The notes: generated by a model not told the origin, from the sequence alone. 64,000 bases of DNA from Lingula anatina (GCF_001039355.2 NW_019775821.1:137467-201466); one strand, 5' to 3'. Shown: positions 33,401 to 41,328, counted from the stretch's first letter. A program made the numbers and translations.

Positions 33401-35374
33401 CAACAGAAACCTCACAACAAAAAAACCTACATCTTCGTCAAATTTTCCATCTTTACATCATAAGGAAGGTTAGCTTGTATCTTGAAATACTTTCTCATTA
33501 TTGTTCCAGCTATATTGTTGAAGGAAAAATCGCTGAAATGGAGTTCATATATCAAATTACACAGATATATTCTCAATTTACAATACAGGGGTGGATCTAA
33601 GCTATCTTCTGGGTCTTCCAGAAGACGGTCAGATTTTCAAGTTTACATTGAAGGGGATCAATTTTTTTCTGTCAGTAAACGGTCAAAAATGGAGGATGAA
33701 TCAACAGTTAATTTGGAAGACTGTCAGAAAATATCTCTGAATCCACCCCTACAATACATGCACTTTCAGCATTAAGGCCTGTCATTGGTAAACTGCATAA
33801 TGTTCAATTTATCACAGCAATACATATTATGTACTAGTATAGACTCGCCCTTCAAGAAATCGACGCCTTCAAGAAATCGACGAAAACCGGAAGTGCGTGT
33901 TTTTTGCACTGTTTTTCCTGTCATGCCCATCGTAAACACTGTGTTGTCAAGTAAAACGAAGCGTCTGATACAAAGTATCAAACGCGGCATTCACGTGCTT
34001 GCTTGAGATGCGTTCAGTACACTTTGTTTACACTGACAAGTCGAGGTCAGGAATGCACAATGTTTTTCTATGTTATTACGCAGTTTCAATTTTGATTAGT
34101 GAATTTTCTTTTATCTGCATGGTCATTTTCCGAACATTTGTATAAGCCATGAAATATTTCTCATCGGAAAATCACCCAGCAGCTTTCCAAGTAGAAGCGA
34201 GTGACCTCATGACGCACTTCCGGTTTTCGTCGAGATCTTGAAGGGATAAGCGTTACGGTTTGCTGCACATTTAAAGCGTTCTGTCTCAAAATGTATTCAA
34301 CTGCTTGGATTGAAATTTACAGAACTTATTCTTCACATGATATCACACATATGTGCTTAATTTGAGAGCTTTATCTGTTATATGTTTTCTACAGTGCCCA
34401 TTCAAAATTGAAAAAGAGCTATTTTCCGTCGATTTCTTGAAGGGCAAGTCTACATATGATACTAGATTGGACAGTAATAGGTAAATATGACACATGATCA
34501 AATGTTAAAACAAGAAAGAGATTTATTTCATGTTCTCTATGCTGCTTCTAGCACTTTTTCAACTGAATCAAAACCACTAATCAAGTACAATCTGTACGTG
34601 ACAATCACCTGGAAAATTTTTTATATAATTATGCACTTTTCTTTAAACAAAATATACTTACATTGATTTCAGTGTTTTAAAAGTGTGATGAAAGTAATAG
34701 GCAAACATCATCTTGAATCCCATGTTTCTCAAAATCCTAAAAACAAAATACTAAAAGTCAATCAACACTCACTATACATATGTCATAACAAATTGTTGTC
34801 ACAATAACATACATGTAACAAATATTAACTACTTATAAACAAATACATTAACTGTCTATTTCAATCTCATGATGATATTTTGATCTCAGGATGATATGAA
34901 GCACCATAATAAAACTGACAAAGAAAGTATAGTTAAAAGTTTTAAACATTACTTAATGAATAATCAGCCTAAGTCACAAATGGTATTTAAACGTTATTAT
35001 CATTAACTTTTATAATAAGAGAACATGAAGAAAATGAAGCAGACAAACATTTCTTCCAGCCTTGGGAAATCATGTAAACAGCGTGGTGGTCTATTAACTG
35101 GCTTTTTATCCTTTGGTCGAATACATTCAAAAACTTTTTTGTAACTTCTGCACCATAGAGGGCAGTAATCTGTCCCTTTCCACCATAAGTAAAAACAGCC
35201 AAAGGGGCAGGTGTTTCCTGTAAGAACTGCTTTATGGGTTATTTGGCATCTTTTTGGGCAATACTTCTGGAAGTTCTTCTGATTGAGATGCGCTGGTCTG
35301 CCAAGAACAGTTTTTTTGGTACTGGCAAGCTGCAGCAAACACACCAGACAAGCAAGCAGTAGGATGCCCTTCAT
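2785..35374 (-). CDS. LRR single-pass membrane protein with Thr-rich stalk and Lys-rich juxtamembrane segment
   Basis: Eighteen minus-strand exons, in transcript order: 35374-35049, 34736-34662, 31430-31359, 30920-30816, 25051-24980, 11362-11291, 10792-10718, 10424-9634, 9434-9315, 9027-8972, 8492-8376, 6950-6901, 6512-6443, 6032-5943, 5397-5317, 4296-4159, 3416-3330, 2967-2785. The phases agree at every junction and sum to 2580 nt (859 aa plus stop). Domains: signal peptide MKGILLLACLVCLLQLAS; Cys-rich N-terminus to about residue 108; LRR exons of 72-75 nt (one of 105 nt) with patterns such as NLAYNKITAF; LRRCT with Cys 275, 277, 316 and 325; Thr/Lys stalk about 331-424; Lys-rich, probably helical segment about 530-600; TM about 603-624; cytoplasmic tail with Cys-rich, Lys-rich, Ser-rich and finally Glu-rich parts. 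It is probably a surface receptor or adhesion protein; the ligand and family are not recognised. The first donor (GTTTGT) is weak, and the 13.6 kb intron rests on phase alone. Confidence 0.75.
5096..5212 (+). repeat. Dispersed repeat, copy 1 (CTGGCCCC end)
   Basis: The segment starting CTGGCCCCTGTTTCAC with the core CTCTGGCTAAGAACTT matches the reverse complement of 33215-33335, including a shared ATCTTACCCT...AACAGTGTTA tract. This supports a small interspersed, MITE-like element. Confidence 0.6.
6120..6205 (-). repeat. Tandem partial duplicate of the exon at 5943-6032
   Basis: Sequence at 6139-6180 repeats the start of the exon and its acceptor (6003-6040) with small changes, including an extra CTTCAT. 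The motif GAGCCTTTAAAGACA also occurs twice (6125 and 6198). It looks like a small tandem duplication in the intron. Phase and a downstream donor are not convincing, so it is probably a dead exon copy. Confidence 0.5.
7001..7036. repeat. Short tandem duplication
   Basis: About 18 bases containing TGTAACACAAATTA are repeated back to back inside the intron between LRR-gene exons 6901-6950 and 8376-8492. Confidence 0.6.
8169..8334 (+). mobile_element. MITE family A, copy 1
   Basis: About 166 bases with inverted ends GGGGCGGAT / ATCCGCCTC and internal GAAGACGGTCA motifs. Two further copies occur at 14770-14928 and 33586-33750. It lies just beyond the TM exon of the LRR gene. No coding capacity. 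Confidence 0.75.
11587..12208. repeat. Deleted near-duplicate of 12210-14008, ending at a single N
   Basis: From GCCACATTCC onward this matches 12210-12601 almost base for base, then skips about 330 bases to the AAGGCAGCAAAGCTG segment (about 12930), then skips to sequence matching 13880-14008, and stops at the single n at 12209. It behaves like an alternative haplotype placed in tandem. No coding sequence. Confidence 0.75.
12210..14145. repeat. Dispersed repeat family body (copy in the long LRR-gene intron)
   Basis: Contains the motif order GAGAGGCGATACC, ATTGTACCACCAGCTGG, GGTTTTCCTTGAAATGTG, ATATATGCTGA, AAAGCTGTCAAATG. Pieces recur at 25078-25880, 14606-14660 and 36060-37260, so this is a high-copy interspersed family. 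Short ORFs are interrupted and unrecognisable. Near 14041-14100 there is a CGGC-rich stretch, and 14110-14140 is a perfect hairpin. Confidence 0.6.
14146..14545. repeat. Tandem 130-145 base units with AGGTCAAAGGTCA motifs
   Basis: Three consecutive units each carry a form of AGGTCAAAGGTCAATTTCAA (motif starts about 14147, 14279 and 14424) followed by CAGTATATGACTTCCTATT and TTTTGGAGATATAAAG. The same unit occurs three times at 25490-25883 and once at 29733-29890. Confidence 0.75.
14770..14928 (-). mobile_element. MITE family A, copy 2
   Basis: Reverse-oriented, more diverged copy sharing the CTGTCTTCCGGAAGACC core and the TTTTCTGACAGTATTCCAAA segment with 8169-8334. Confidence 0.7.
15176..15352. 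repeat. Foldback repeat with GACCTCTGCCAAGG ends
   Basis: Begins ACTAGAATAGCGCTCCG and carries GACCTCTGCCAAGG near one end and CCTTGGCAGAGGT near the other, forming an inverted pair about 140 bases apart. No coding potential. Confidence 0.6.
15403..15470. repeat. (TA)n microsatellite
   Basis: Interrupted run of alternating T and A inside the long LRR-gene intron. Confidence 0.9.
16001..17095. repeat. Direct duplication of about 540 bases around a single N
   Basis: 16001-16544 and 16553-17095 are near-identical direct copies, sharing for example CCATCCGGCTTCATGTCC and AACATTACATAATGCTT. The single n at 16545 lies at the junction, so an unmerged assembly overlap is as likely as a true tandem duplication. 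Related sequence continues at 13130-13425 and 17096-17578. Confidence 0.75.
17096..17578. repeat. Diverged tandem copies of the 13.1/16.0 kb repeat
   Basis: Two further units of the same family, with CTGCATTGCCTACTGAAGC at about 17160 and 17500. The second unit is interrupted at 17579 by the piggyBac-type element and resumes at 18632. Confidence 0.65.
17583..18627. mobile_element. Non-autonomous piggyBac-type element
   Basis: A 1045-base insertion with inverted ends CCCTCAAG / CTTGAGGG, flanked on both sides by TTAA (17579-17582 and 18628-18631). TTAA duplication and a CCC terminus are the piggyBac signature. The interior has no transposase but holds several GGGGTCAT...ATGACCCC inverted motifs (about 17600, 17765, 18566). 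The uninterrupted target exists nearby: 17225-17275 reads straight through the same TTAA. Confidence 0.85.
18730..18815. repeat. Dispersed repeat fragment (GATGGGTCGGGACTAAAACC)
   Basis: Shares GATGGGTCGGGACTAAAACC and the following GAGTACCGC...CTGGTGGTACTA with 30405-30465. No coding potential. Confidence 0.6.
19682..19900 (-). pseudogene. Acidic C-terminal tail of the hAT-like gene, separated by a MITE
   Basis: On the minus strand one frame gives a highly acidic tail rich in Asp and Glu, ending in VYKQLKELTGI and a stop. It lies just past the 0.9 kb insertion that follows the hATC region, so it was probably the original C-terminus. Continuity across the insertion is not in frame, and I cannot exclude an unrelated acidic ORF. 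Confidence 0.35.
19932..20855. mobile_element. MITE with GCCC...GTTTCATCAA inverted ends
   Basis: A 0.9 kb insertion with ends GCCCCGTTTCATCAA and its inverted partner TTGATGAAACTGGGC, flanked by CCTGG on both sides (19927-19931 and 20856-20860). Subterminal GGATAGCGCTATCC palindromes recur at the right end. No transposase. It is nested in the hAT-like element and is therefore younger. Confidence 0.75.
20865..24106 (-). pseudogene. hAT-transposase-like gene (ZNF862/KIAA1586-type), frameshifted
   Basis: Exons, in transcript order: 24106-23778 (ATG start; zinc-finger-like region with MTCTVC and later H-X4-H); 23484-23322; 23150-22451 (central hAT core with ITSDGSTD, LGCDGASVM, HCLAHRLEL); about 22127-21925; about 21731-21519; about 21397-21272; then the hATC dimerisation segment (LPASSSENERGFSKLK, 21080-20865). 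Most splice sites are canonical. The frame is broken by a one-base shift near 22710, by an extra TA near 22060 in a TATATA run, and again near 21100. The order matches the KIAA1586/ZNF862 class of hAT-derived proteins. Introns in a hAT gene could mean either a host-style gene or an intron-bearing transposon; CAGGGGTC ends favour the transposon. Confidence 0.7.
25078..25883. repeat. Dispersed repeat family with DR1-type units, left part
   Basis: Starts with GAGAGGCGATACC and follows the same motif order as 12530-13010, then gives three units carrying AGGTCAAAGGTCA-type motifs (25637 is perfect). It is split by the pogo-like element at 25886-29730 and resumes at 29731. A20-like and AAAC runs occur near 25160-25280. 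Confidence 0.65.
25886..29730 (+). mobile_element. Pogo/Tigger-like DNA transposon, 3.85 kb
   Basis: The ends are inverted copies (GACTTGCCCCTCAAGAAATCGACG / CGATTTTTTGAAGGGCAAGTC), flanked by TA on both sides (25884-25885, 29731-29732). The left subterminal end repeats CTTCAAGAAATCGACG. The body encodes a Psq/CENP-B-type DNA-binding protein, a fragment of a DDE domain and a basic C-terminus. Shorter relatives at 33842-34450 and 54761-55350 share both ends. It lies in an LRR-gene intron, inside an older repeat. Confidence 0.85.
26875..28817 (+). pseudogene. Pogo-like transposase remnant with Cys/His C-terminus
   Basis: Exon 1 (26875-27004) starts MPRKYNLEQLDAAVLSV, a Psq-type helix-turn-helix with ASRAFGVPVTTI. 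Exon 2 (27308-27557) gives a CENP-B-type HTH (ADWGFPLTRDLM...RDPNVEFLASDGWWW...RLRQRHPELSLRKP). Exon 3 starts at 27751 (after TTTTTCAG) and enters the DDE domain at KIYNVDETYF. After about 27935 the catalytic core is missing, and the frame resumes as an acidic TQTYYDDNG region, a C-X-C-G-H-X-C motif, a long Lys/Glu/Arg helix and a final Cys-X2-Cys...Cys-X2-Cys-X4-His-X2-Cys...Cys-X2-Cys segment resembling a PHD finger. The helix is cut by TGA (28435-28437, GAT TGA AAG). Only the first catalytic Asp is present, so the copy is inactive. Confidence 0.7.
29731..30300. repeat. Dispersed repeat family, right part
   Basis: Continuation of the repeat split by the pogo-like element: AAAGTTCAGTTCATCATG followed by AGGTCAAAGGTCA at 29774 and again at 30082. 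The TA target duplication rejoins the two halves. Confidence 0.65.
30301..30470. repeat. Dispersed repeat fragment
   Basis: Contains GATGGGTCGGGACTAAAACC and CTGGTGGTACTA, shared with 18730-18815. It follows directly on the DR1-bearing repeat and may be its terminal part. Confidence 0.55.
31623..33084. mobile_element. PIF/Harbinger-like non-autonomous element
   Basis: The ends are inverted over about 40 bases (GGCCTCACTTTTTTATTTT on the left; its inverse with GTGTGGCC on the right) and both include ATGGATGACATCCT. They are flanked by TTA on both sides (31620-31622, 33085-33087). A TWA duplication is typical of PIF/Harbinger. No transposase. A GGCCCGTAGCCAGGGG segment (about 31881) and the foldback element at 32085-32697 lie inside. 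Confidence 0.7.
32085..32697 (+). mobile_element. Foldback element with perfect 76-base inverted repeats and RecQ-helicase remnant
   Basis: The arms 32086-32161 and 32622-32697 are identical over 76 bases in inverse orientation. The direct repeat GCTTTGGAC (32076-32084 and 32698-32706) is a 9-base target duplication. Between the arms, 32388-32493 encodes ELKPEQYDAL...DDVFCVLPTGYGKSLIFSL, the Q-motif-like and Walker A region of RecQ-family helicases, soon followed by a stop. Nine-base duplication with long TIRs suggests a Mutator-like or related superfamily; the family is not proven. Confidence 0.75.
33215..33335 (-). repeat. Dispersed repeat, copy 2 (CTGGCCCC end)
   Basis: Minus-strand relative of 5096-5212, with the same terminal CTGGCCCC and internal CTGGCTAAGAACTT. 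It lies just outside the PIF/Harbinger-like element in an LRR-gene intron. Confidence 0.6.
33586..33750 (+). mobile_element. MITE family A, copy 3 with 7-base target duplication
   Basis: Inverted ends AGGGGTGGAT / ATCCACCCCT, flanked by the direct repeat ACAATAC on both sides (about 33580-33586 and 33751-33757). The 7-8 base duplication fits a non-autonomous hAT-like element. Confidence 0.75.
33842..34450 (+). mobile_element. Short non-autonomous relative of the pogo-like element, copy 1
   Basis: A 609-base element with ends GACTCGCCCTTCAAG / CTTGAAGGGCAAGTC flanked by TA. It shares internal landmarks with 25886-29730 (GCGTCTGATACAAAGTATC on the left, GACGCACTTCCGGTTTTCGT on the right) but lacks the coding region. 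Confidence 0.85.
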
Positions 35375-35748
35375 CTCTTTTAAATTCCTGAAAATCGAAC
35401 ACGAAAATAGGAGCGATACGACACTACTCATCAAACAACCGGATGCAGAAAGCAAGGCAAAACGTCAAGAGCGTTTGTATGTTTTTAACTTTTCCGACAC
35501 AGACTTCAGGTAATATCATTACTAACAAGAAACATATTTCCAAGTCTTTCAAGAGGATTTTATCAGGCAAACATCCACCTTACCTATTTCACAAAATTCA
35601 TGATCAAAAAGACCCATTTCCTACGTCTTGTGACATCTTGGACCTCAACCCTAAGATTCCGACATAGACGTTCATCCAGTCATAGCGTTGCACGTGACAA
35701 AACGTTTCACGCGACTTCGTCCAGAAGTCGCGATTTCTAGTTTTCCTC
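35375..35748. promoter_or_regulatory. Presumed promoter region of the LRR gene, possibly bidirectional
   Basis: A 374-base gap between the LRR start codon (35374, minus) and a divergent candidate first exon (35749, plus). Upstream of the LRR ATG, the minus strand reads TTTTCAGGAATTT, so the 5' UTR could be spliced here. No TATA box is obvious. Confidence 0.35.
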
Positions 35749-35872
35749 ATGCCTGCTGTCCAATTTACAATGGCCATGGATAAGAACGAAATGAAACATT
35801 CCGAAAATGTTGTCCTGAAGATTGTAACAATCACACTCATCTTCCTTGTTGATTCATGGCCCCCGCTCTTAG
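35749..35872 (+). CDS. Candidate first coding exon of a divergent gene
   Basis: The ORF starts MPAVQFTMAMDKNEMKHSEN, continues into the hydrophobic stretch VVLKIVTITLIFLVDSW, and ends at a canonical donor (G|GTAAAT) with phase 1. The hydrophobic segment faintly recalls the first membrane helix of ZIP-type zinc transporters, but that is weak. I find no matching second exon in the next 5 kb. Head-to-head placement with the LRR gene is the main support. Confidence 0.3.
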
Positions 35873-36059
35873 GTAAATGCGCACTCGTTCACTGCACAGG
35901 AAGTAACTGAATAGCACCCTGAGATTTAGAGATAACGAAACTCCCAATTATTGATGTACCTTACTGTGACACTGTGAGTCTGTGACTTTTAAGTATTTAA
36001 CAAAAGTAGCCTATATTTAGGGGCCTTATGCAAAATTCCATATTGATAAAGGCATTACT

Positions 36060-37260
36060 AACTTTGACAAGAAGCAAAGCTGTAAAATGTACAGACAAAA
36101 AAATAATGATGCACAAAATACAGTAGGTTAGGGCCTAATTAGGGCCTATTTTGTAAATTTGGTGCAATATTTCATGGTACAAAATTTTAACAATAGCATA
36201 ATATGAAGCTCAATCAGATCAAACGGTAGCTGGGATGTAGGCCTATCAGTTTTATCTATATAGAAATATGGACTAGTAAATATGCAAAGTGCATTTGATG
36301 TGGAAATTAAAGTAGGCCAAATGTTGAATTCAAGGCCACATTAATAAGATTGCCAATATTTCACTTCTTATGCAAAGGACAAGTGTAAGCCTAAATATGG
36401 GCATATCTCTGCTGGTTTAAGGATATATTTCTCATTCTAATAAAATTCATCGCTGACCATTGATTACTTTTTGAAAAAAAAAACGCAAACCATACAATAT
36501 ATATAGGCCCTATGAAAAACGTAGGCCTACAAAAACAACACCACTGTCAGTGTTAGGCCTAGCCTACGATTGACAAGTTCCACCAATTTTAGGCCTACCA
36601 AACAAAAGGATTCTAGCTTTTACCAGTGGTGGATTTAGGGGGGTGTCAGAGGGTCCTGACCCCCACCCACACCAACGGTCCCCTCTAGAAATTAGAATTT
36701 TGACTAGCACCACGCCAAGGGGAGGGGGGAGGGGATCGGCTTCGCATCCGCGGACCCACACTCTTCAAATAATCCTGTATCCGCCCCTGTTTACGGTTCC
36801 TAAATTACAGACTTCACTTTCAGCATCTTTTGTCCCTCTATTCTTGTGAAAATGTACCAACTGACGCCAAGCTCAGGATGATGAAAGAAGAACCCAAATG
36901 TAACTTCTCATCACATATAATATCAAAACCATCAGTGCACACAAATAGTTTCTAAAGAAAATTAAAATTTTTACAAAATTTTGGCCAATTTCAACTTAAG
37001 ATAAAGGTCAATGGTCAAATCCAAGGTCATATTTGAAATCTCCACTAATGAGTTTCGGTCAGATATATGTAGTAACTTTTTTCACAATTCCTTAGGTTTG
37101 GCAAATACAGTATTTAATTTTTTGTATGTTTTTCATAAATTATGCTGAAAAAAGCAGCGTAACTTCTGGAAAAATGTTCCGATGGCTGGTTCAGGCTGGT
37201 TTTCGAACTTGACCTGGATTTCATGACATTCATGAACTTCTGTAAGTTTGAAGACAAATG
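36060..37260. repeat. Diverged copy of the dispersed AAAGCTGT repeat
   Basis: Contains AAGCAAAGCTGTAAAATG, GCATATCTCTGCTGG, GGTCAATGGTCAAATCCAAGG (about 37006) and CTGAAAAAAGCAGCGTAACTT, all diverged from the 12-14 kb copy. It is interrupted by the MITE at 36624-36790. Confidence 0.5.
36624..36790 (-). mobile_element. MITE family B, copy 1
   Basis: Ends CAGTGGTGGATTTAG / GTATCCGCCCCTG, with internal CGCATCCGCGGACCC. Same family as 38620-38901 and 42142-44056. Confidence 0.75.
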
Positions 37261-37580
37261 ATACAACTAGAACGCTTTTCATTTTAATTGTATAACACTG
37301 AAAGCACACTGCGACGCCGACGACGGCTATATGTCAACATTTTTACTGACTTCAAGTCGAATTTCGCTTTCCAAATAGATCAGCAAATCTATGCATCACC
37401 TCACTAACTGACCAAACAATTTATTTCATAATTCATTTATTGATTTATTTCGACAGAGTTTTGGAGTCTCTCAAAACAGCCCGCGAAATCCGGCTATATT
37501 ATTGGCTGCTACATGTACAAGATGAAGCACACAGAATATAAAGTAGGCCTTAGTATAAGGTTATCCTTGATATAACCTAA

Positions 37581-38155
37581 GGCCCCTATTTCACACAGAC
37601 CACGAATCCCACGAATCGCCAGGAATTGACAAATTTCAGGATTCGTGAGGATTCGTGAGATTTTGCCAATTTTCTGGTCTAATTAGACACGCTCTACGAT
37701 ACAGGTGCGATAGTGTTACGAATATTCGTGGGGTTCGGCTGGAATCGCACGAATATTGTCCAGAAATTCACTACGATTTTTTGGAATCGGGAGTTCGTGG
37801 CCGAAACTTTGAACAGCTCAAAATTTTTGCCACGAATTCCCGAGTGATCAAGAATTGCAAGAACTGGCTACGATTATTTACGAATCTGTTAAGAACTTCA
37901 CAAACTGATTACGATTCAACCACGAATCGTGAAATTTGTCAATTCCTGGCCATTCGTGGGATTCGTGGTCTGTGTGAAATAGGGGCATCAAAGTTTTTGC
38001 CACCAATTTCTGTTGGTCAAGAAGTGCAAGAACTGACTACGAATATATACGAATCTGTTAAGAACTTCACGAACTGATTACGATTCAACCACGAATCGTG
38101 AAATTTGTCAATTCATGGCCATTCGTGGGATTCGTGGTCTGTGTGAAATAGGGGC
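37581..38155. mobile_element. Foldback MITE with a duplicated right end
   Basis: Left end GGCCCCTATTTCACACAGAC (37581) pairs with the inverted right end GTGTGAAATAGGGGC, which occurs twice (ending 37986 and 38155). The last 170 bases (37987-38155) are a direct copy of 37817-37986. ACGAATCGTG-type motifs are repeated throughout. The long ORF across it is fortuitous. Confidence 0.8.
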
Positions 38156-38619
38156 ATCAGGAGCTTTCGCTGGACAATTGACTTTAGATATAAAAGAATA
38201 AAATGAAGCCATTTCAGTTTAGGTATAATATCAGTTCATTCCTGTCAAATATCACAAGTCTCTTTGGATTAAACCCCCTTAGACTTTTTATATTCTCATA
38301 CAAATTTAATAATATATAGACACAATTGACACTAAAGTTCACCGAGGAAAATCTACTTTAAATTCTGACCTGAAAAAGTTTGCCATAACCATGCATATAT
38401 TGCCCATCAACCTATAACTTTGTCTTATTATACCTTCAGCATTCAAAATAAATTGGAGTAATTTGAAAATTCGTAAACGGCATAATTCCTTAAATGTATA
38501 AAGTGCAATGTTCATCATCGACGTTTAAAGAAGTTACCTCTTTTAATTTAATTTCTTGATAATTAATATTATATTTCAGTATCCAAAATATTTAAAATAA
38601 TGCAAAATTCATATCTCAA

Positions 38620-38901
38620 CAGGGGCGGATCCAGGATTAATTAAAGGGGGGGTCTGCGGATGCGAAGCCGACCTCTCCCCTCCCCTTCCCCCACCTTGGC
38701 GTCAAGTTCTGGGTCTGCTGAAGGGCCCCGAAATTTCTTGGTAATTTAGAGGGCGAACGGTGTCATTAGGTACGGTTTAGAACTGTGATTCAGCTAGTCA
38801 AAATTCTAATTCTAATTCAAGAAGGGGGCCATTGGTGTGATTATTTTCAGATACTGAAGGGTGGTCAGAACCCTAATGACACCCTCCTAAATCCGCCACT
38901 G
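38620..38901 (+). mobile_element. MITE family B, copy 2
   Basis: Ends CAGGGGCGGATCCAGG / CTAAATCCGCCACTG. Contains GGTACGGTTTAGA and GATTCAGCTAGTCAAAATTC, which shows the uninterrupted form of the site where the Tc1 element entered copy 3. Confidence 0.8.
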
Positions 38902-39473
38902 CTGTGGACGGCATTTGGGGGATTTTCAAACACATGGAGTGTACCATTTTTGTAGTTACTTTTAAAACAATAACTCATCATCACATCTAGTATTTTACGT
39001 TTTTTTCTAACAATGCTATAAAACTAAAAAGATATGTGTCGGTAATGTTTACCAATATAGCAAGCTGTAGTCGCGCCATATGTTGTCGGTATAACATTGG
39101 GCATCAAACCTGCGTCAACACCTAGTGGCTGATTACAAATTGCAATGGGTTTAGTCGGCGACTAGAGCGATGAGGATTTTAGAACCTACCCGAAATTACC
39201 GACATGATGAAAAGCTTTTAAAAAAAGTTTTAAAAGTAGACTTCAATTATGTAATTAACTTTAGCAAAATTATTAAAAAGGTGTTTTCAAGTAATCCTGA
39301 TAGCTAGTCGATTGGCGTTTGTGATGAACTAATGAATTGTTTTTATTTCATTTTAGAAAATTCATTCTAATAAATTCCTTACAAGGTCAGCTAACACAAT
39401 AGTGGTGAAAAGGTTAAGCAGTGATGACTTGTCTGAAGTAAGTAAGGTTGACAGTACACCTCGGTCATCTGAT

Positions 39474-39815
39474 AGACAGGTTGGGGAGGAGAAAATCCAC
39501 TCCATCTGAGGGATGTCAGTTGGGGCGACTACATTCCAAACAAAGGGGTGACATGTGGGTCGATTCCATTAGAGGGGTGGCAGGTGGGCCGATTCCGTTG
39601 CATAAAAGGGGTGGCAGGTGGGGCGAGTCCATTGCATTAGAGGGGTGGCAGGTAGGGCGAGTCCATTGCATTAGAGGGGTGACAGGTGGGGCGAGTCCAT
39701 TGCATTTGATGGGTGGCAGGTGGGGCGAGTCCATAGCATTTGAGGGGTGACAGGCGGGGCGGTGACAGGTGGGGTGAGACTATGGCAATAGAAGGGGTGA
39801 CAGGTTGGGCGAGTC
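39474..39815. repeat. Minisatellite, about 33-base unit
   Basis: Nine to ten imperfect units around GGGGTGGCAGGTGGGGCGAG followed by TCCATTGCATTAGA. The unit length is a multiple of three, which leaves open frames on both strands, but there are no splice sites or protein signature. Confidence 0.9.
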
Positions 39816-40312
39816 TTGTAATTATCCCAATTTGGTTCAGAAAACAGAAACTAAAGAAATTGTTGTTATACCCTCAGAAATCAATTTTTTGGCCAATTTC
39901 AGCCGGATCCATATTAAAAAACTATCTTGATTTAAGCTTATATCAGAATAATCCTACCTTTTCATTATTACGTTCAAATATAAAACTAAGTATTTAAACT
40001 AAGAATATGCCGCCAAATTAAAACAATTCACGACAGCAAATCCATTACCCGTCGAAATGGGACCCTCCCTATATAAAAAAAAATATAGTTAAAATTATAT
40101 CCAAACGAAGTAGTTTCATATGCTATAGAACAAAAATGTCATGTGAATTTTAAAAAAACGGGGTTGTAAATTTAAATAAATTTGAATTGTAAAATGTAGG
40201 TTGTTGGAAGTCATTTTAGATATTTTATTAACTCATTTTTTATTACGATTACTACTTTTCTTATCATAATAATTTCATATCAAAGTGAAAAATAACACGC
40301 CAAATTTCAAGT

Positions 40313-40318
40313 TTTTTA
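40313..40318 (-). terminator. AATAAA poly(A) signal of the small minus-strand gene
   Basis: TTTATT on the plus strand, about 60 bases downstream of the stop at 40377-40379. Confidence 0.45.
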
Positions 40319-40376
40319 TTGAGTTTTCATATAAAAGATGTACGAAGTAGCTGGTTTCCTGTGTGTGAGACAAAGG

Positions 40377-41328
40377 CTAGACCTCATAGGTTGCTTTGAG
40401 ACGGATGCTGTTCTGAATCTCGTTGAGCTCCTGAAAAGATAAAATAATGTATACAACTTTGAACTAAACAGACAGGCTCTTTACATGCCAATAATGCATC
40501 TAATATCATAGGGCAGAGGGCACATATAAATGGAATGGCGTGCACGTTTATTAACTAGTCTGATGTCACATTTGCAGGGTGTGTGAGGTTATTGGTACGA
40601 CCGTTAATATATTCCTCTTGATATCAAAAGTTATAACACGTGTTGTAATAATTGTTGACGCATTTCAGAGAAAGAGATCCATTTACAAATTTTCGTCGAA
40701 AATTATAACAACTACATTGCACATATATTATAAGTTTTCATACAGTGAACCGTTTAATGGATGGACAACACACGGCACAATGGAGACAACAGGCTGTGTA
40801 AAATATGTGTCTGTTAATCATTGTGTAATGAGCACTTGGATCAGAAGCTCAGAACGATGACAAGCATCATTCAATTAATTAATTTGGGCGGTAATACTTA
40901 CATCTAAACACACACGACATTTTAAATTAGGTCAAAATATTCAAAATTATTGTCAAGGCGGGGGCACACAAAATGTTCAAACAGTAGGTTACAAAGTGCA
41001 AAGGATTTCAAGCAAACTTAGGTTATCACCAAAAGTCGGATGAATGCGTCCTTTATCCTGAACATTTGGAGTCCCAATGCACTGTAACAGGGGTAACCCT
41101 AGACTGTAAGCAATAATTTCTACCATTATGAGTAACATACAAGTAAGAATGGAAATATAGTAAAAGGATTCATGTCATAAATATTTGTCGTGAATCTTTT
41201 TTCATTCTTCTACGCCTTTAGTATTTAATGGCTGTGGCTGATCAAGAAATAGTGATACTCACAAACATATACATGTACATTTGCTTCCACGCCTTGTAAA
41301 AGCTCGACCTTCTAACTGCACCACACAT
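40377..41328 (-). CDS. Small two-exon gene end of unknown function
   Basis: Exon 41328-41263 reads MCGAVRRSSFYKAWKQMYMY then MF and ends at the donor GTGAGT in phase 0. Exon 40430-40377 follows a TTTTCAG acceptor in phase 0, reads ELNEIQNSIRLKATYEV and stops. A poly(A) signal lies about 60 bases further on. Together they give 39 residues, either a microprotein or the last two exons of a longer gene: the frame stays open upstream of the ATG for at least ten codons, back to a possible acceptor. I do not recognise it. The match of splice phase, stop and poly(A) signal is the evidence. Confidence 0.4.

Noticed and set aside
37655-38077. 140-residue plus-strand ORF
   Set aside because: Lies wholly inside a foldback MITE with repeated ends; no protein signature.
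39448-39997. 100-residue ORF with an 11-residue repeat
   Set aside because: Explained by the 33-base minisatellite; no splice sites, start context or known motif.
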